Counted from the first letter of the stretch, positions 25,898 to 34,901 are shown. The stretch: 47,248 nucleotides of DNA from Drouetiella hepatica Uher 2000/2452 (GCA_019359505.1 JAHHHD010000040.1:1-47248); one strand, 5' to 3'. The notes: generated by a model not told the origin, from the sequence alone. Program-made: numbers and translations.

Positions 25898-27004
25898 CTA
25901 TGAGCTAATACTCAACGAATAAGCAGTGTTACTCACGTTGGACTGATTAGCCAACACGTAATACACTCCAGCTTGCAGATCGACAGATCCGTTTGCCCCA
26001 ATGAGCGAACCAATCGACTCGCCAGAATCCAGGATGTTGTTGTTGTTTTTGTCCTGATAGATGGTGACATTCGTGTTGATGTCGCCCGCCACATCCGCCT
26101 TGCCAAACGTGACTCGCCCTGTCTCGTTGAGCGTGAATCGATAGAGGTCATTCTCGTCCACTCTGCCCACGTAGTCTTTTGCTTCCAAGCGTCCACCCTT
26201 GCTCAAACTGCCCAGGTTGAATGCAGTCGTGGGTTCGCTCCCTGGATCGGTGGGAATGTTGCCCGGAACCTGTGTCGTGTTGAACGTAATGTCGTACTGC
26301 ATCGTGCTGGCAGAAAAGTCTCGCACTACTTGCAGGAAGTAAGTCTCTGTGGACGGGAACACCGCAGAAATAGGGCGATTTGAGGATACAGAACCGTCAC
26401 CAGAGTCAATGGTTGATTCGCTGAAATCAAGTACCCCGTTGCGATTAGTGTCGTTGTAGAGGCGCATCGTGCCGCCGCCAGACACTTGGCTGAGCGCAAT
26501 ACTAAGGTCGCTGATCTGCCCCAGCCGGAATTTGTAGAATTTATTTTCTGCATCCGACGTGCCTGCTGTGTCGCGCGATCGCGCAACAGAGCCACCATTC
26601 AAAGTCCCCAAATCAAACGGGTTGCTGCGGGTGCCGTTGCCGCCGCTCCCGCCGCTCCCGCCACCGCCAGCCGTTGTGGAACCCGCCAGTTTGTATCGGG
26701 TGCTCTTGCTGCCACGACCCGACACCTGCACGTAATAGGTGCCCGACTGAAGCTGTCGAGTAATTTGCTCTGCCTGCTTGCCGCCCTTTTGCGACCGCGC
26801 GATCGCCTTACCAGAGCGGTTTAGCAACAGCAAGTCAGCATTTGCTTGCAGGTTAGACAGCTGAAAGTTGACATCACTGCTACGTTTGAGGCTGAACTTA
26901 AAGAAATCGGTGCGATCGCGCGGCCCAACAAGATCCCGCCGCTCAAGGAGTTTGCTACCCAAAACGCCTAGTGGGCGGGCGCTGCTTAGAGAATTATCTG
27001 CCAT
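25898..27004 (-). CDS. PPC-domain (bacterial pre-peptidase C-terminal-like) repeat protein
   Basis: 368 residues from ATG 27004 (an upstream TTG at 27019 is the alternative). Three beta-rich repeats at about 12-105, 130-245 and 265-368, each with a strand such as DFFKFSLKRSSDVNFQLSN, NKFYKFRLGQISDLSIALS or DLYRFTLNETGRVTFGKAD and a closing GTYYVQVS/ETYFLQVV/GVYYVLAN. Between the first two is a Gly/Ser-rich linker (GGGGSGGSGG). The second and third repeats contain DTNRNGVLD and DKNNNNILD, which resemble dockerin/EF-hand calcium loops. No signal peptide is visible, but such proteins are usually exported. Function unknown. Confidence 0.8.
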   Translation of the reverse strand: MADNSLSSARPLGVLGSKLLERRDLVGPRDRTDFFKFSLKRSSDVNFQLSNLQANADLLLLNRSGKAIARSQKGGKQAEQITRQLQSGTYYVQVSGRGSKSTRYKLAGSTTAGGGGSGGSGGNGTRSNPFDLGTLNGGSVARSRDTAGTSDAENKFYKFRLGQISDLSIALSQVSGGGTMRLYNDTNRNGVLDFSESTIDSGDGSVSSNRPISAVFPSTETYFLQVVRDFSASTMQYDITFNTTQVPGNIPTDPGSEPTTAFNLGSLSKGGRLEAKDYVGRVDENDLYRFTLNETGRVTFGKADVAGDINTNVTIYQDKNNNNILDSGESIGSLIGANGSVDLQAGVYYVLANQSNVSNTAYSLSISS

Positions 27005-27310
27005 GTGAATCAAATGCAAACTTTAGTGCATTTCAACGGTAATCGCTCCATTTAATGATTCACTTGACCATACCCGCCAAGAACTTGACCGATCGCGCCA
27101 TCAGCCTTACGGTTCATTTGGATCGCTTAACATTCTGAACGACAAATCGAGAAGCGTATCATTTCAAAAATCTTGTGTTTTTTGCGAAAAGTTTGAGATC
27201 CAGGATGAATCAATAGAGCGAAATAGTTTTCACAGGATGCTTGAAATGCCGCTACGAGCGGACACTTCAGTTCAAACAAATTCAACACGTTTGCAATCTA
27301 CGGTGGATAC

Positions 27311-28366
27311 ATGCAAGAGAGAACCATGACTGTCTACACTACGCGCAACATTCTTCAATTTGCAGCGTATTGTGGCGTAGACCCTGGAGAAATCTGTGCG
27401 GCGGCTGGACTTGAGCCAGAAATGCTGAAAATGCCTGATCAGCGAATTCCAGGGTCACTTCATGCTGCTGTGTGGCGAGAGGCGGTGAAGCAAACGGGTG
27501 ATGAAAACTTTGGACTGCACCTGGGTGAAGCGTTTAATTTAGGAACTTTCGGCATTGTGGGATATATCATGATCAACTGCCAAACGCTAGGAGAAGTCTT
27601 TGACAAGATAGGTCGATACAATCAATTGTTTTGCAAGAGCGCTTCGCTTCACTTTTCGGTGTCCAACGGTATGGTTTTTTTTGATTATGACTACAACATG
27701 ACGAGTCACTTGCAAAACCACTTAGTAGAAGAACTGCGCTATGCCGTAGAATGCACCTTTGTATCGTTGCTCAAGGCAACCGTAGACTTGACGGGAAAGT
27801 CTCTTTCCCTCTCAGCCGCCTGGTTTCAACATACACCGCTTGAAAACACCGCAGAGTACGCTCGCATCTTTCAGACAGAAGTGGAGTTTTTAAAGCCCAT
27901 CAGTTGCCTCATTTTTGATGCAGACTGCCTCGATTGGGCGATTCTATCCAGCAATCCGGCACTGCTGCCGCTGTTTGAGCAATACGCAGAGGGGATGCTG
28001 TCTGACATGCATCTCATCCAAAATTCTACCAAAAACTATACGCAGCGGGTCATGCAGGCGATCGCCCAACAGCTCACCGGAGACTTGCCAACGATTGGGG
28101 CGATCGCCCAAGAGCTAGCTATCAGCGCTCGTCATTTGCAGCGCGAACTACAAGCCGAAGGCACGTCGTTTCAAAAGCTGCTGGATGCTACCCGCAAAGA
28201 ATTAGCGTTGCAGCATCTCAAAAATCCTACTGTTCCGATTCACGCCATTGCGTTTCTGTTAGGTTTTTCGGAACCCAGCGCCTTTAACCGCGCCTTTAAA
28301 CGCTGGACAGGCAGCACGCCAGGAACCTATCGACTCTCCGACGAAACACAAAAAATAACAAGTTAG
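27311..28366 (+). CDS. AraC-family transcriptional regulator (OruR/ArgR-like N-terminal domain)
   Basis: 351 residues. The N-terminal half matches the arabinose-binding-like domain of this subgroup (ILQFAAYCGVDPGEICAAAG; GLHLGEAFNLGTFGIVGYIM; CQTLGEVFDKIGRYNQL). The C-terminal HTH_18 has LAISARHLQRELQAEGTSFQ and the second helix pair IAFLLGFSEPSAFNRAFKRW with the end SPGTYR. It should act as a DNA-binding activator controlled by a small ligand. Start ATG 27311 with GGTGG 5 bp upstream; ATG 27326 is also possible. It is divergent from the PPC gene (306 bp between), which may be a target. Confidence 0.92.
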   Translation: MQERTMTVYTTRNILQFAAYCGVDPGEICAAAGLEPEMLKMPDQRIPGSLHAAVWREAVKQTGDENFGLHLGEAFNLGTFGIVGYIMINCQTLGEVFDKIGRYNQLFCKSASLHFSVSNGMVFFDYDYNMTSHLQNHLVEELRYAVECTFVSLLKATVDLTGKSLSLSAAWFQHTPLENTAEYARIFQTEVEFLKPISCLIFDADCLDWAILSSNPALLPLFEQYAEGMLSDMHLIQNSTKNYTQRVMQAIAQQLTGDLPTIGAIAQELAISARHLQRELQAEGTSFQKLLDATRKELALQHLKNPTVPIHAIAFLLGFSEPSAFNRAFKRWTGSTPGTYRLSDETQKITS

Positions 28367-28411
28367 AAGTTGCGTTGCATCTCAAAACGAATCTCACCAA
28401 TAGAGCTGATG

Positions 28412-28501
28412 TATAGCAACCGCTAAGGCGGTTAGGACGGGCACATTTAGGGTGGGGCGCGCCCCACCCTAAATGTGCTAAGCAAACTGGCAACAGCTAT
28501 A
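28412..28501 (+). repeat. Hairpin repeat family, copy D
   Basis: TATAGCAACCGC, GGTTAGGACGGGCACATTT, then the hairpin TTTAGGGTGGGGCGC / GCCCCACCCTAAA, TGTGCTAAGCAAACTGG and ACAGCTATA. The stem is the AGGGTGGGG type; GCACATTT on the left and AAATGTGC on the right changed together relative to copies C and E. It forms the right boundary of the AraC gene and the 3' boundary of the PH-domain pseudogene. Confidence 0.88.
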
Positions 28502-28715
28502 AATTTCTAATTGACAGTCTCGATCGAGTGTGTCTGAACTTTCTACAGAAACTGTTTGTATTTTGCTGTAGGGGATTGATGTGTAATCAACTTTTTTACC
28601 AGACAACTCTTGTACATTAGCACCGATGATACGCTTGCTAGTGAATACAAGGTGATCACGAACGGTCTTAAACACTGGAAGCAAAGTTTCTTTCTCAAGC
28701 AGGAATTTCCTAGAG
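28502..28715 (-). pseudogene. Bacterial PH-domain protein (bPH_1, PF08000) fragment
   Basis: Between repeats F and D the minus strand encodes SRKFLLEKETLLPVFKTVRD, then HLVFTSKRIIGANVQELSGK and VDYTSIPYSKIQTVSVE with a final LDRDCQLEIY. This is the core of PF08000 (RD-x-x-VFT-x-KR, GKK, SIPY, SVE). Family proteins run about 120 residues with an N-terminal helix and further C-terminal strands, both absent. The open frame continues into hairpin repeat F at its N-terminal side and ends in a stop supplied by repeat D, so both ends have been replaced by repeats. Confidence 0.75.
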
Positions 28716-28800
28716 GACTTACGCAAGCCCTCTAGCTGTAGTGCATTTTTGTTGTGTGTGGTGGGCGCAGCCCACCACACACAACAAAAATGCGTAAGTC
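28716..28800. repeat. Hairpin repeat, type F (GACTTACGCA termini)
   Basis: Ten-base perfect terminal inverted repeats GACTTACGCA/TGCGTAAGTC enclose a perfect 24-bp inverted repeat (28743-28766 and 28770-28793; GCATTTTTGTTGTGTGTGGT at the left) with loop GCA. The central GTGGTGGGCGC resembles the core of the A/C stems, but the ends differ. It looks like a MITE-like or REP-type insertion and interrupts the PH-domain gene. Confidence 0.8.
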
Positions 28801-29087
28801 TTATCCTAATAGCTTCAAGCATTTGATCGGCCGGAATTGACCGGAATTAATTTGAGCTTGAATAAGACACTTTTCTGAAAATCATTTGCCCTGTTTGGGT
28901 CTTAAATTGGTATGAGAATACCCAGAGCTTGAAGCCTTTACCAGGTTAGACTAACCTACCCCAGAAAATAAGTAGCCGAATGAAGAAGACATCGGGCTAG
29001 CGGTGTTCATTCGTTCCTAAATGTTTATGTTTAGAGTTTTGAGGGGTGTGCATCCGAGCATAGTTTGAATGCAAGGTTTAATTGATG
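28801..29087. other. Intergenic remnant region
   Basis: Holds GGCCGGAATTGACCGGAATTAA, a short direct repeat of CCGGAATT, and A/T-rich sequence. The missing N-terminus of the PH-domain gene is not recognisable here. No gene supported. Confidence 0.4.
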
Positions 29088-29721
29088 CTATGGGTCAAGA
29101 GGTTCACCGATATGGAGTTCAAAATCAGTGGGTTGTTGCAATCCACTTTGCAATAGAACTCGGATACACGCCCAAGTGGTGGGATGAGACGCCGCTTCAA
29201 AAAACTTTGTCTCGCTGCTCCCGATGTCTTCCAACGTCGGTAGGCTCGTGCGCTGGCTGATCGATTGTTTTGCTGTAGCGATGGCTTGGCGGTCAAACCC
29301 AGCAATGCGCCGGGCAAGCCGCTCAACAAAGCTGTCCAACTCCGCGTCTGGGATGGAGCGATCGACCCAAGAGGGCGAGGATAAATTTGCTGCCCACCCC
29401 ACGGGCTTGACCGCGCAGAACGCTGTTTGTGACAATCGGCGCGCACTGCAATCGAAGCGTGACATCTGGTCAAGGCGACAGCCCAGTAGGGGCAGACTGG
29501 GTGCTTAGTTCGGCAATTCTGGCGAGATTGACAGGGACCCTGAAATTGTCCGGCACCGCGCTGTCGAAAACAACGACTTTGAGTTCTTGATCACCTCCAA
29601 GCGGCTCAATTGATTCCTGCAACCTATCACTCATCTCCGGATCGAAGAGGTTGAGGGGCGGATTGTGGATCGACATCCGCAGATAGGCGGCGGAATGCCG
29701 GGTGAGCTGTAGTGTCGCCAT
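29088..29721 (-). pseudogene. Enoyl-CoA hydratase/isomerase pseudogene
   Basis: From ATG 29721 the frame reads [20 protein letters not shown] (residues 16-35), [17 protein letters not shown] and PTGLSP, then TGA at 29470 where relatives have Trp. In the same frame it continues as PDVTLRLQCAPIVTNSVLRG, QARGVGSKFILAL, the oxyanion region. A deletion of roughly 70-80 residues then joins, out of frame, to WVDRSIPDAELDSFVERLAR and the C-terminus GLQQPTDFELHIGEPLDP. So one nonsense change and one internal deletion. It starts 4 bp after the SDR stop. Confidence 0.85.
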
Positions 29722-29725
29722 GGGG

Positions 29726-30466
29726 TCAATGCAGCCCTCCGGTGATGTAGAGCGTCTCGCCAGTCATCCAGGAGGAGTCGTCAGAGGCGAGAAAAACGAC
29801 ACCAGGAGCAATGTCCTGAGGTTGCCCTATGCGCCCCAGCGGAGTGGTCGATGCCACGGCATTACCATGGTCTGCGATCGCACTGGCCTGAAACCCTTCA
29901 GTCTCGATCAAGCCGGGATTGATCGAGTTCACGCGGATGTGCCGGGGCGCGAGTTCTTTCGCAAAAGATCGGGTGAGGCCGTCCACCGCCGATTTGGTGG
30001 AGTTGTAAACGGCAGATCCGGCGGGCGACAGCGTGCTGACCACCGAACTCATGTTGATGATCGATCCGCCGTCAGAGCCGATGTGTTTGACGGCTTCCTG
30101 AGTGGTGAGGATCAGCCCCAAAACGTTGAGGTCATACTGGCGGTGAAAGTGCTCCGGGGTGATCTCGGCCAGGGTCAGAAACTCGTAGACCCCGGCATTG
30201 TTGACCAGGATGTCGAGTTTGCCGTAGGTGCCAACGGTTTCTTTGAACAACCGGATGATGTCCGCCTGATCCGAGACATTCGCCTGCACCGCGACGGCCT
30301 TTCCTCCGGCTGCGGTGATCTCTGCAACGACGCGGTCGGCACCCTCCCGGCTGGAGGCGTAGTTGACAATCACGGACGCGCCCTCCGCTGCAAGGTGTTT
30401 GGCGATCGCCGCCCCGATACCTTTAGATGCTCCCGTGACGACGGCTACCTTTGCTTCAAGTTTCAT
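29726..30466 (-). CDS. SDR-family oxidoreductase
   Basis: 246 residues, classical SDR length. NAD(P) motif [22 protein letters not shown], catalytic Ser in NMSSVVST and Tyr-Lys in [10 protein letters not shown], followed by [12 protein letters not shown] and a C-terminal [10 protein letters not shown]. Closest in style to 3-oxoacyl-ACP reductase/glucose dehydrogenase-like SDRs; an Arg/Asn-Tyr pair after strand 2 ([13 protein letters not shown]) suggests NADP preference, though this is inferred. Substrate unknown. The azoreductase gene ends 22 bp upstream on the same strand. Confidence 0.92.
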
Positions 30467-30488
30467 AAGAGTCTCTGAGGGTTAGGAT

Positions 30489-31112
30489 TTAGAATTCGGC
30501 AGCTAGTTTTGCGGCGAAGAGTTTCGCGGCCTCTACGGTCTCATCCTTAGTAGGGGAGAGCGTGGGTTCTACCAAAATCTCTCGGATGTCGGTGAAGCCG
30601 AGAAACCCGAAGATCTGCTTGATGTAGGCGCTTTGCTGGTCGTAGCTTTCTGCCCCGGAGCCTGGGCCATAGGCACCGCCACGAGCGTGGATCACGACCA
30701 GCGGTTTGCCGATGACCAGACCTTTGTAGCCCTCCTCCGGGCTAAAGCTAAACGTCAGCCCTGGCTGGGCAAGGATATCGATGTAGTGTTTCAGCTTGTA
30801 GGGGATGCTGAAATTCCACACCGGCAGCGACAGCAGGATCTTGTCTGCGGATTTGAACTGATCGGCGATTTTTACCACCGCATCCCAGGCTGCGACCTGT
30901 TCTGGGGTATGCTCCTGACCGTTCAAGACGGCGTATTTTGCGTTGATCGTATCGCCGTCGAACTCAGGCAGGGCGGCTTCCCAGAGATCGAGCGTTTCGA
31001 TCCGGTCGCTGCCGTTCGTGGCTTGATAGGTGGCGATGAAATGCTTGGCGACAGCGATGGAGGCGGAGCGATCGCCCCGCGGCGAAGATTGGATGTGGAG
31101 TAGTGTTGCCAT
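30489..31112 (-). CDS. azoR: FMN-dependent NADH-azoreductase
   Basis: 207 residues, flavodoxin-like fold. HIQSSPRGDRSASIAVAKHF binds FMN phosphate, LSLPVWNFSIPYKLKHYIDI is the conserved FMN/dimer segment (MPxWNFSIP in relatives) and HARGGAYG is the third FMN contact. Such enzymes reduce quinones and azo compounds by two electrons and help against electrophile or thiol stress. Cytoplasmic dimer. Between the alpha/beta hydrolase (19 bp upstream) and the SDR, so very likely one operon. Confidence 0.94.
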   Translation of the reverse strand: MATLLHIQSSPRGDRSASIAVAKHFIATYQATNGSDRIETLDLWEAALPEFDGDTINAKYAVLNGQEHTPEQVAAWDAVVKIADQFKSADKILLSLPVWNFSIPYKLKHYIDILAQPGLTFSFSPEEGYKGLVIGKPLVVIHARGGAYGPGSGAESYDQQSAYIKQIFGFLGFTDIREILVEPTLSPTKDETVEAAKLFAAKLAAEF

Positions 31113-31131
31113 GATGGGGGAGTTGAGTGGG

Positions 31132-31956
31132 TCAGGATTTGAGAAATTCGAGCAGATCTTCGTTGAGCTGGTCTTTGCTGGTGTCGCCGAGGCTGTGGGA
31201 ACCGCCCGGATAGATTTTCAAAACGGCGTTGGGGACAAGTTTGGAGGAAAGCAGAGCGGATGCGCCGATAGGGACGATCTGGTCGTCGTCGCCGTGGATA
31301 ATCAGCGTGGGGACGTCGAATTTTTTGAGATCTTCAGTGAAGTCGGTTTCCGAAAATGCCTTGATGCAGTCATAGGCATTCTTGTGGCCAGACATCATGC
31401 CTTGGGTCCACCAGGATTGGATGGTGCCTTGGGAAACCTGTGCACCAGGGCGATTGAAGCCAAAGAACGGACCACTCGCCACATCCAGATAGAACTGCGC
31501 TCGGTTAGCGATGGAGGCAGCGCGGAAACCGTCGAACACCTCCATCGGCAGACCGCCGGGATTGGTTTCGGTCTGGAGCATGAGCGGTGGCACAGCTCCC
31601 ATCAGCACGGCCTTGGCCACACGGCTGGTGCCGTGGCGTCCGATGTAACGCGCCACCTCACCGCCCCCCGTGGAATGCCCGATCAAGGTAACGTCTTTTA
31701 GGTCTAACGCCTCAAACAGCTGCGCCAGATCGTCGGCATAGGTATCCATGTCATTGCCGCCCCACGGCTGGCTAGAGCGCCCGTGACCACGGCGATCGTG
31801 GGCGATGCAGCGGTAGCCTTGGGAGGCGAGAAACAACATCTGCGATTCCCACGCATCTGCCGTAAGCGGCCAGCCGTGGCTAAAGGCAACAACGGGGCCG
31901 CTACCCCAGTCTTTGTAGTAAATACTCGTCCCGTCCTTTGTGGTGATCGTGCCCAT
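31132..31956 (-). CDS. Alpha/beta hydrolase, cofactor-free chloroperoxidase-like
   Basis: 274 residues. [20 protein letters not shown] (oxyanion HGW), the nucleophile [17 protein letters not shown], the acid in [11 protein letters not shown] and His in YPGGSHSLG give a complete Ser-Asp-His triad. The tetrad GHSTGGG and [20 protein letters not shown] are typical of non-haem chloroperoxidases/perhydrolases and arylesterases. The natural role may be ester hydrolysis. It lies downstream of the two-component pair with a 116-bp gap, in which a promoter could lie. Confidence 0.92.
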   Translation of the reverse strand: MGTITTKDGTSIYYKDWGSGPVVAFSHGWPLTADAWESQMLFLASQGYRCIAHDRRGHGRSSQPWGGNDMDTYADDLAQLFEALDLKDVTLIGHSTGGGEVARYIGRHGTSRVAKAVLMGAVPPLMLQTETNPGGLPMEVFDGFRAASIANRAQFYLDVASGPFFGFNRPGAQVSQGTIQSWWTQGMMSGHKNAYDCIKAFSETDFTEDLKKFDVPTLIIHGDDDQIVPIGASALLSSKLVPNAVLKIYPGGSHSLGDTSKDQLNEDLLEFLKS

Positions 31957-32072
31957 GGCCTGATGATCGGTGGGTTGACAACAGACTCATCATTGCCAAT
32001 TTCCTAGAGTTGGGTCTAGCCAGCGTCAGACCAGATTTTTTCTACTCCTTTTGAAGGAGAGAGAGTCAAGTT

Positions 32073-32720
32073 TCAGGGGTGCAGCAACCCACGTCGGCTG
32101 GCCTCAGAAATGGCCTCGGTGCGGCTAAGCACATTCAGCTTGGGGAAGATATTGCGTAGGTGAGACTTGACGGTGGTTTCGCTAATGAATAGACTCAGAC
32201 CGATTTCTTTATTGCTTTTGCCTTGTGCCAATAGCGCCAAGACGCTCAGCTCGCGCGCGGTTAGCTCCGTGGTGCCGAGGCTAGCAGCCAGCTTTGCCAC
32301 CAGCCCCGGCGCGATGCAGGTTTCACCCCCATGGACTTGCCGGATGCAGCTCAGCAACTCCTCGCGCTGCGCGTCCTTCAGCAGATAGGCTTTCGCCCCC
32401 GCTTTGACCGCCCTGGAAATGTCGTTGTCTGTGTCGAAGGTGGTGAGCACGATGATCCGCGCTGAGTTATCTCTCGTGCGGATGGCTTGGATCGCGCCGA
32501 CCCCGTCGAGCAAAGGCATACGGAGATCCAACAGCGTCACGTCAGGACGGTGCTCGATCCAGGCGGTGACGGCTTCAAGACCGTTGGTCGCCTCGCCCAC
32601 GACGGTCATGTCTTCCTGACGACCGATCATCGTCGCCAGCCCTTCACGCACCACGGCATGGTCATCCCCGATCAAAACACGGATTTTTCCAGGCGGGCGC
32701 AGGGTTGAGGAGGGTCTCAT
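32073..32720 (-). CDS. NarL-type response regulator
   Basis: 215 residues. Receiver: DDHAVVREGLATMI, acceptor Asp in VTLLDLRMPLLDG, Thr in VLTTFDTDND and Lys in YLLKDA. LuxR-type HTH: LTARELSVLALLAQGKSNKE and ISETTVKSHLRNIFPKL. It starts 9 bp after the histidine kinase stop, so the two form a pair. The likely regulated genes are the hydrolase, azoreductase and SDR directly downstream. Confidence 0.95.
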   Translation of the reverse strand: MRPSSTLRPPGKIRVLIGDDHAVVREGLATMIGRQEDMTVVGEATNGLEAVTAWIEHRPDVTLLDLRMPLLDGVGAIQAIRTRDNSARIIVLTTFDTDNDISRAVKAGAKAYLLKDAQREELLSCIRQVHGGETCIAPGLVAKLAASLGTTELTARELSVLALLAQGKSNKEIGLSLFISETTVKSHLRNIFPKLNVLSRTEAISEASRRGLLHP

Positions 32721-32729
32721 AGGGCAGGG

Positions 32730-34901
32730 TTATTTGAATGAAAGGTCGATGCGCACGCGAGTTCCTTCCCCCAGCGCACTGCGAATCAGCAGCTTCCCGG
32801 TCATTCTTTCGACCCGTTCCTGGATGCCGATCAGCCCAAAGCCGTCGTGGATTGCGTTGGGATTGAAGCCGCGACCGTCATCGCTAAGCTCCAAGAAAAA
32901 TCCGTCTGGGGTGAAGGCGATCGCAGCGTCGAAGCGGGTGGCCTCCGAGTGACGAAGGGCATTGTGGAGAACTTCCTGGCCGATCCGCAGCAGGTTTTCC
33001 TCCCATTCCGGCGGCAGTTTTCGACTGGCACCGTGAACGGAGAAATTTAGCTGGAGTGAAGTGCCCACGGTCATTTTCAGGAACAGGGTTTCGAGGGCAT
33101 CCGGTAGCGTTTTGTCCTCCAAGGCCAGGGGGCGGAGGGCGCGAACCGAGCGTCGGGCCTCGCCCAGGCTGTCGCGGGCGAGTTCGCTGGCACGGGCGAC
33201 ATGGGCATCAGATTCTAACCGCATGCCCTTGGCTGTCGCGTCTTCGGCGGCATCGAGCTGAACGATGATGCCGGTAAAGCCTTGAGCCAGGGTATCGTGG
33301 ATGTCACGGGCCAGGCGGTTGCGTTCTTCCATCACGGCGGCGTCGCGGCTTTGGGCGGTCAGACGGATGATCTGAATGGCCAGCATAGCTTGGTGAGCCA
33401 AGGCGCGGGCCAGCTCGATTTCCTGAAAATGGAAGGAACGTTTGCCCCGGAACCGGATACTGATCAGGCCAAGCACCTTTCCGGCTATGAGTATGGGAAC
33501 GCAGAGAGTGGCGACGATGCCTTTCTGGACAATGCGGGCGATGATTTCCCGGACTTCTGGGTTGTCCACAGACTCGCCCATCCAGGGGTGCCAGGGCTGA
33601 TCAGAGGGGGTATGCAGCTTTACGCGGGGCGGATCGGCTTCCAGATCGCCCAGCACACAGTGTTCACCACTTTTGAAAAAGACTGTCCAGATAGGATGAT
33701 GTTCTGGAGGACCCATAGGTTGGGTCATTTTAGCCTGCTCAGGTGTGGCTAAATGAAAGGTCTCATCTTCATAGTTAGCCAACAGCTGAACTCTGCCGAT
33801 TGTCTCGACCATTTCCCAGACCCCAAGGCCATGGGCACCCAATTGCCGATTGATGGTGTGAAGGACATGTTCGAGCAGTTTTTCTGGCTGCGTTTCCTGG
33901 GAGAGTTCGGCTAGGGTGTGGGTGAGGGCACTGAGCTGCCCGCGCGCGAGGTGCTCGGATGCCTGTAGGGCTGACGCTGCCCGGTCGCGTTCGATCGCAA
34001 TGCTGGTGATGTCGGTGAGCTGATCGATGAGATGAAGCTGATGCGCGGTGGGCAGACACGGAGTGCGCGAGTAGGTGGCGAAAACGCCGATCACCTTGCC
34101 ATCCTGAGCGAAAACGGGTGAGGACCAGCAGGCTTTCAAGCCATGGCTAAGGGGCAGATCGGGCAGCTCCTCCCACAGCGGGTCGGCGGCAATATCTGGG
34201 ACGATCACCTGCTCACCCTGCCTGGCTGCCCTTGCACAGGCACCACTGCTAAACTCGAATACCCTGCCATCCATAGCGCGGTTGTAGCTGTCCGGCAGAG
34301 TGGGAGCCGCCCCGTGCCGAAATCGGTACTCATCCCAATCCAGCAGTAGGATCGAACATAGCGAGCCTGGCGACAATTCGCCGACCAAATGGCAAAGCGC
34401 GTCCAGTGTGCGGCAGAGCGGCTGGCTCTTGGCAATCATTTCGAAAATTTGCTTCTCGCCCGCCAGCAGCGCCTCTGCCCGTTTGCGATCCTCGATGTCG
34501 GTGTTCGTGCCATACCATTTGAGAACCGCTCCCGCAGCGTCCCGCAGGGGAATGGCACGGAACAAAAACCAGCGATAGTCCCCGTCATGGCGGCGCAAAC
34601 GAGCCTCTGTTTCTCCTGGTTCGCCCGATGCTAATATTGAGTTCCAGTAGGTCAATAGCCTGACCAGATCTTGCGGCAGCACTGCCTGCTGCCAGCCCCA
34701 ACCGCTGGCTTCCTCCAGATTTAGCCCTGTGTATTCCCGCCATCGCTGGTTGAGAAAATCGATGTGCCCGTCGGAACGCGAAGTCCACACTAGCTCCGGA
34801 ATAGAGTCCACTGCAATCCGGAATGAATCCTCAACTGATGGGGAATTCGATAACCCGGCCGGATGCTGATGGTTCTCATGACGGGTGGTGGGGGTGGACA
34901 T
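32730..34901 (-). CDS. Sensor histidine kinase (PAS-GAF-GAF-HisKA_3-HATPase)
   Basis: 723 residues from ATG 34901. The frame extends to a GTG at 34970 that falls in the upstream palindrome, so the inner start is preferred. No membrane segment: cytoplasmic sensor. PAS at about 25-140 (VWTSRSDGHIDFLNQRWREY; WYGTNTDIEDRKRAE), GAF at about 155-310, GAF at about 345-530, HisKA_3 with EERNRLARDIHDTLAQGFTG (phospho-His in DIHD), and HATPase with GQEVLHNALRHSEA, LSDDGRGFNP and GLIGIQERVERM. This is a NarX/DegS-like kinase paired with the NarL regulator next to it. The signal is unknown. Confidence 0.94.
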   Translation of the reverse strand: MSTPTTRHENHQHPAGLSNSPSVEDSFRIAVDSIPELVWTSRSDGHIDFLNQRWREYTGLNLEEASGWGWQQAVLPQDLVRLLTYWNSILASGEPGETEARLRRHDGDYRWFLFRAIPLRDAAGAVLKWYGTNTDIEDRKRAEALLAGEKQIFEMIAKSQPLCRTLDALCHLVGELSPGSLCSILLLDWDEYRFRHGAAPTLPDSYNRAMDGRVFEFSSGACARAARQGEQVIVPDIAADPLWEELPDLPLSHGLKACWSSPVFAQDGKVIGVFATYSRTPCLPTAHQLHLIDQLTDITSIAIERDRAASALQASEHLARGQLSALTHTLAELSQETQPEKLLEHVLHTINRQLGAHGLGVWEMVETIGRVQLLANYEDETFHLATPEQAKMTQPMGPPEHHPIWTVFFKSGEHCVLGDLEADPPRVKLHTPSDQPWHPWMGESVDNPEVREIIARIVQKGIVATLCVPILIAGKVLGLISIRFRGKRSFHFQEIELARALAHQAMLAIQIIRLTAQSRDAAVMEERNRLARDIHDTLAQGFTGIIVQLDAAEDATAKGMRLESDAHVARASELARDSLGEARRSVRALRPLALEDKTLPDALETLFLKMTVGTSLQLNFSVHGASRKLPPEWEENLLRIGQEVLHNALRHSEATRFDAAIAFTPDGFFLELSDDGRGFNPNAIHDGFGLIGIQERVERMTGKLLIRSALGEGTRVRIDLSFK

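Noticed and set aside
29702-30478. 258-codon plus-strand frame opposite the SDR gene
   Set aside because: It is the antisense shadow of a clear SDR gene in G+C-rich DNA; no family motif and no ribosome site.
31030-31701. 223-codon plus-strand frame opposite the azoreductase and hydrolase genes
   Set aside because: Spans two well-supported opposite-strand genes and has no recognisable domain.
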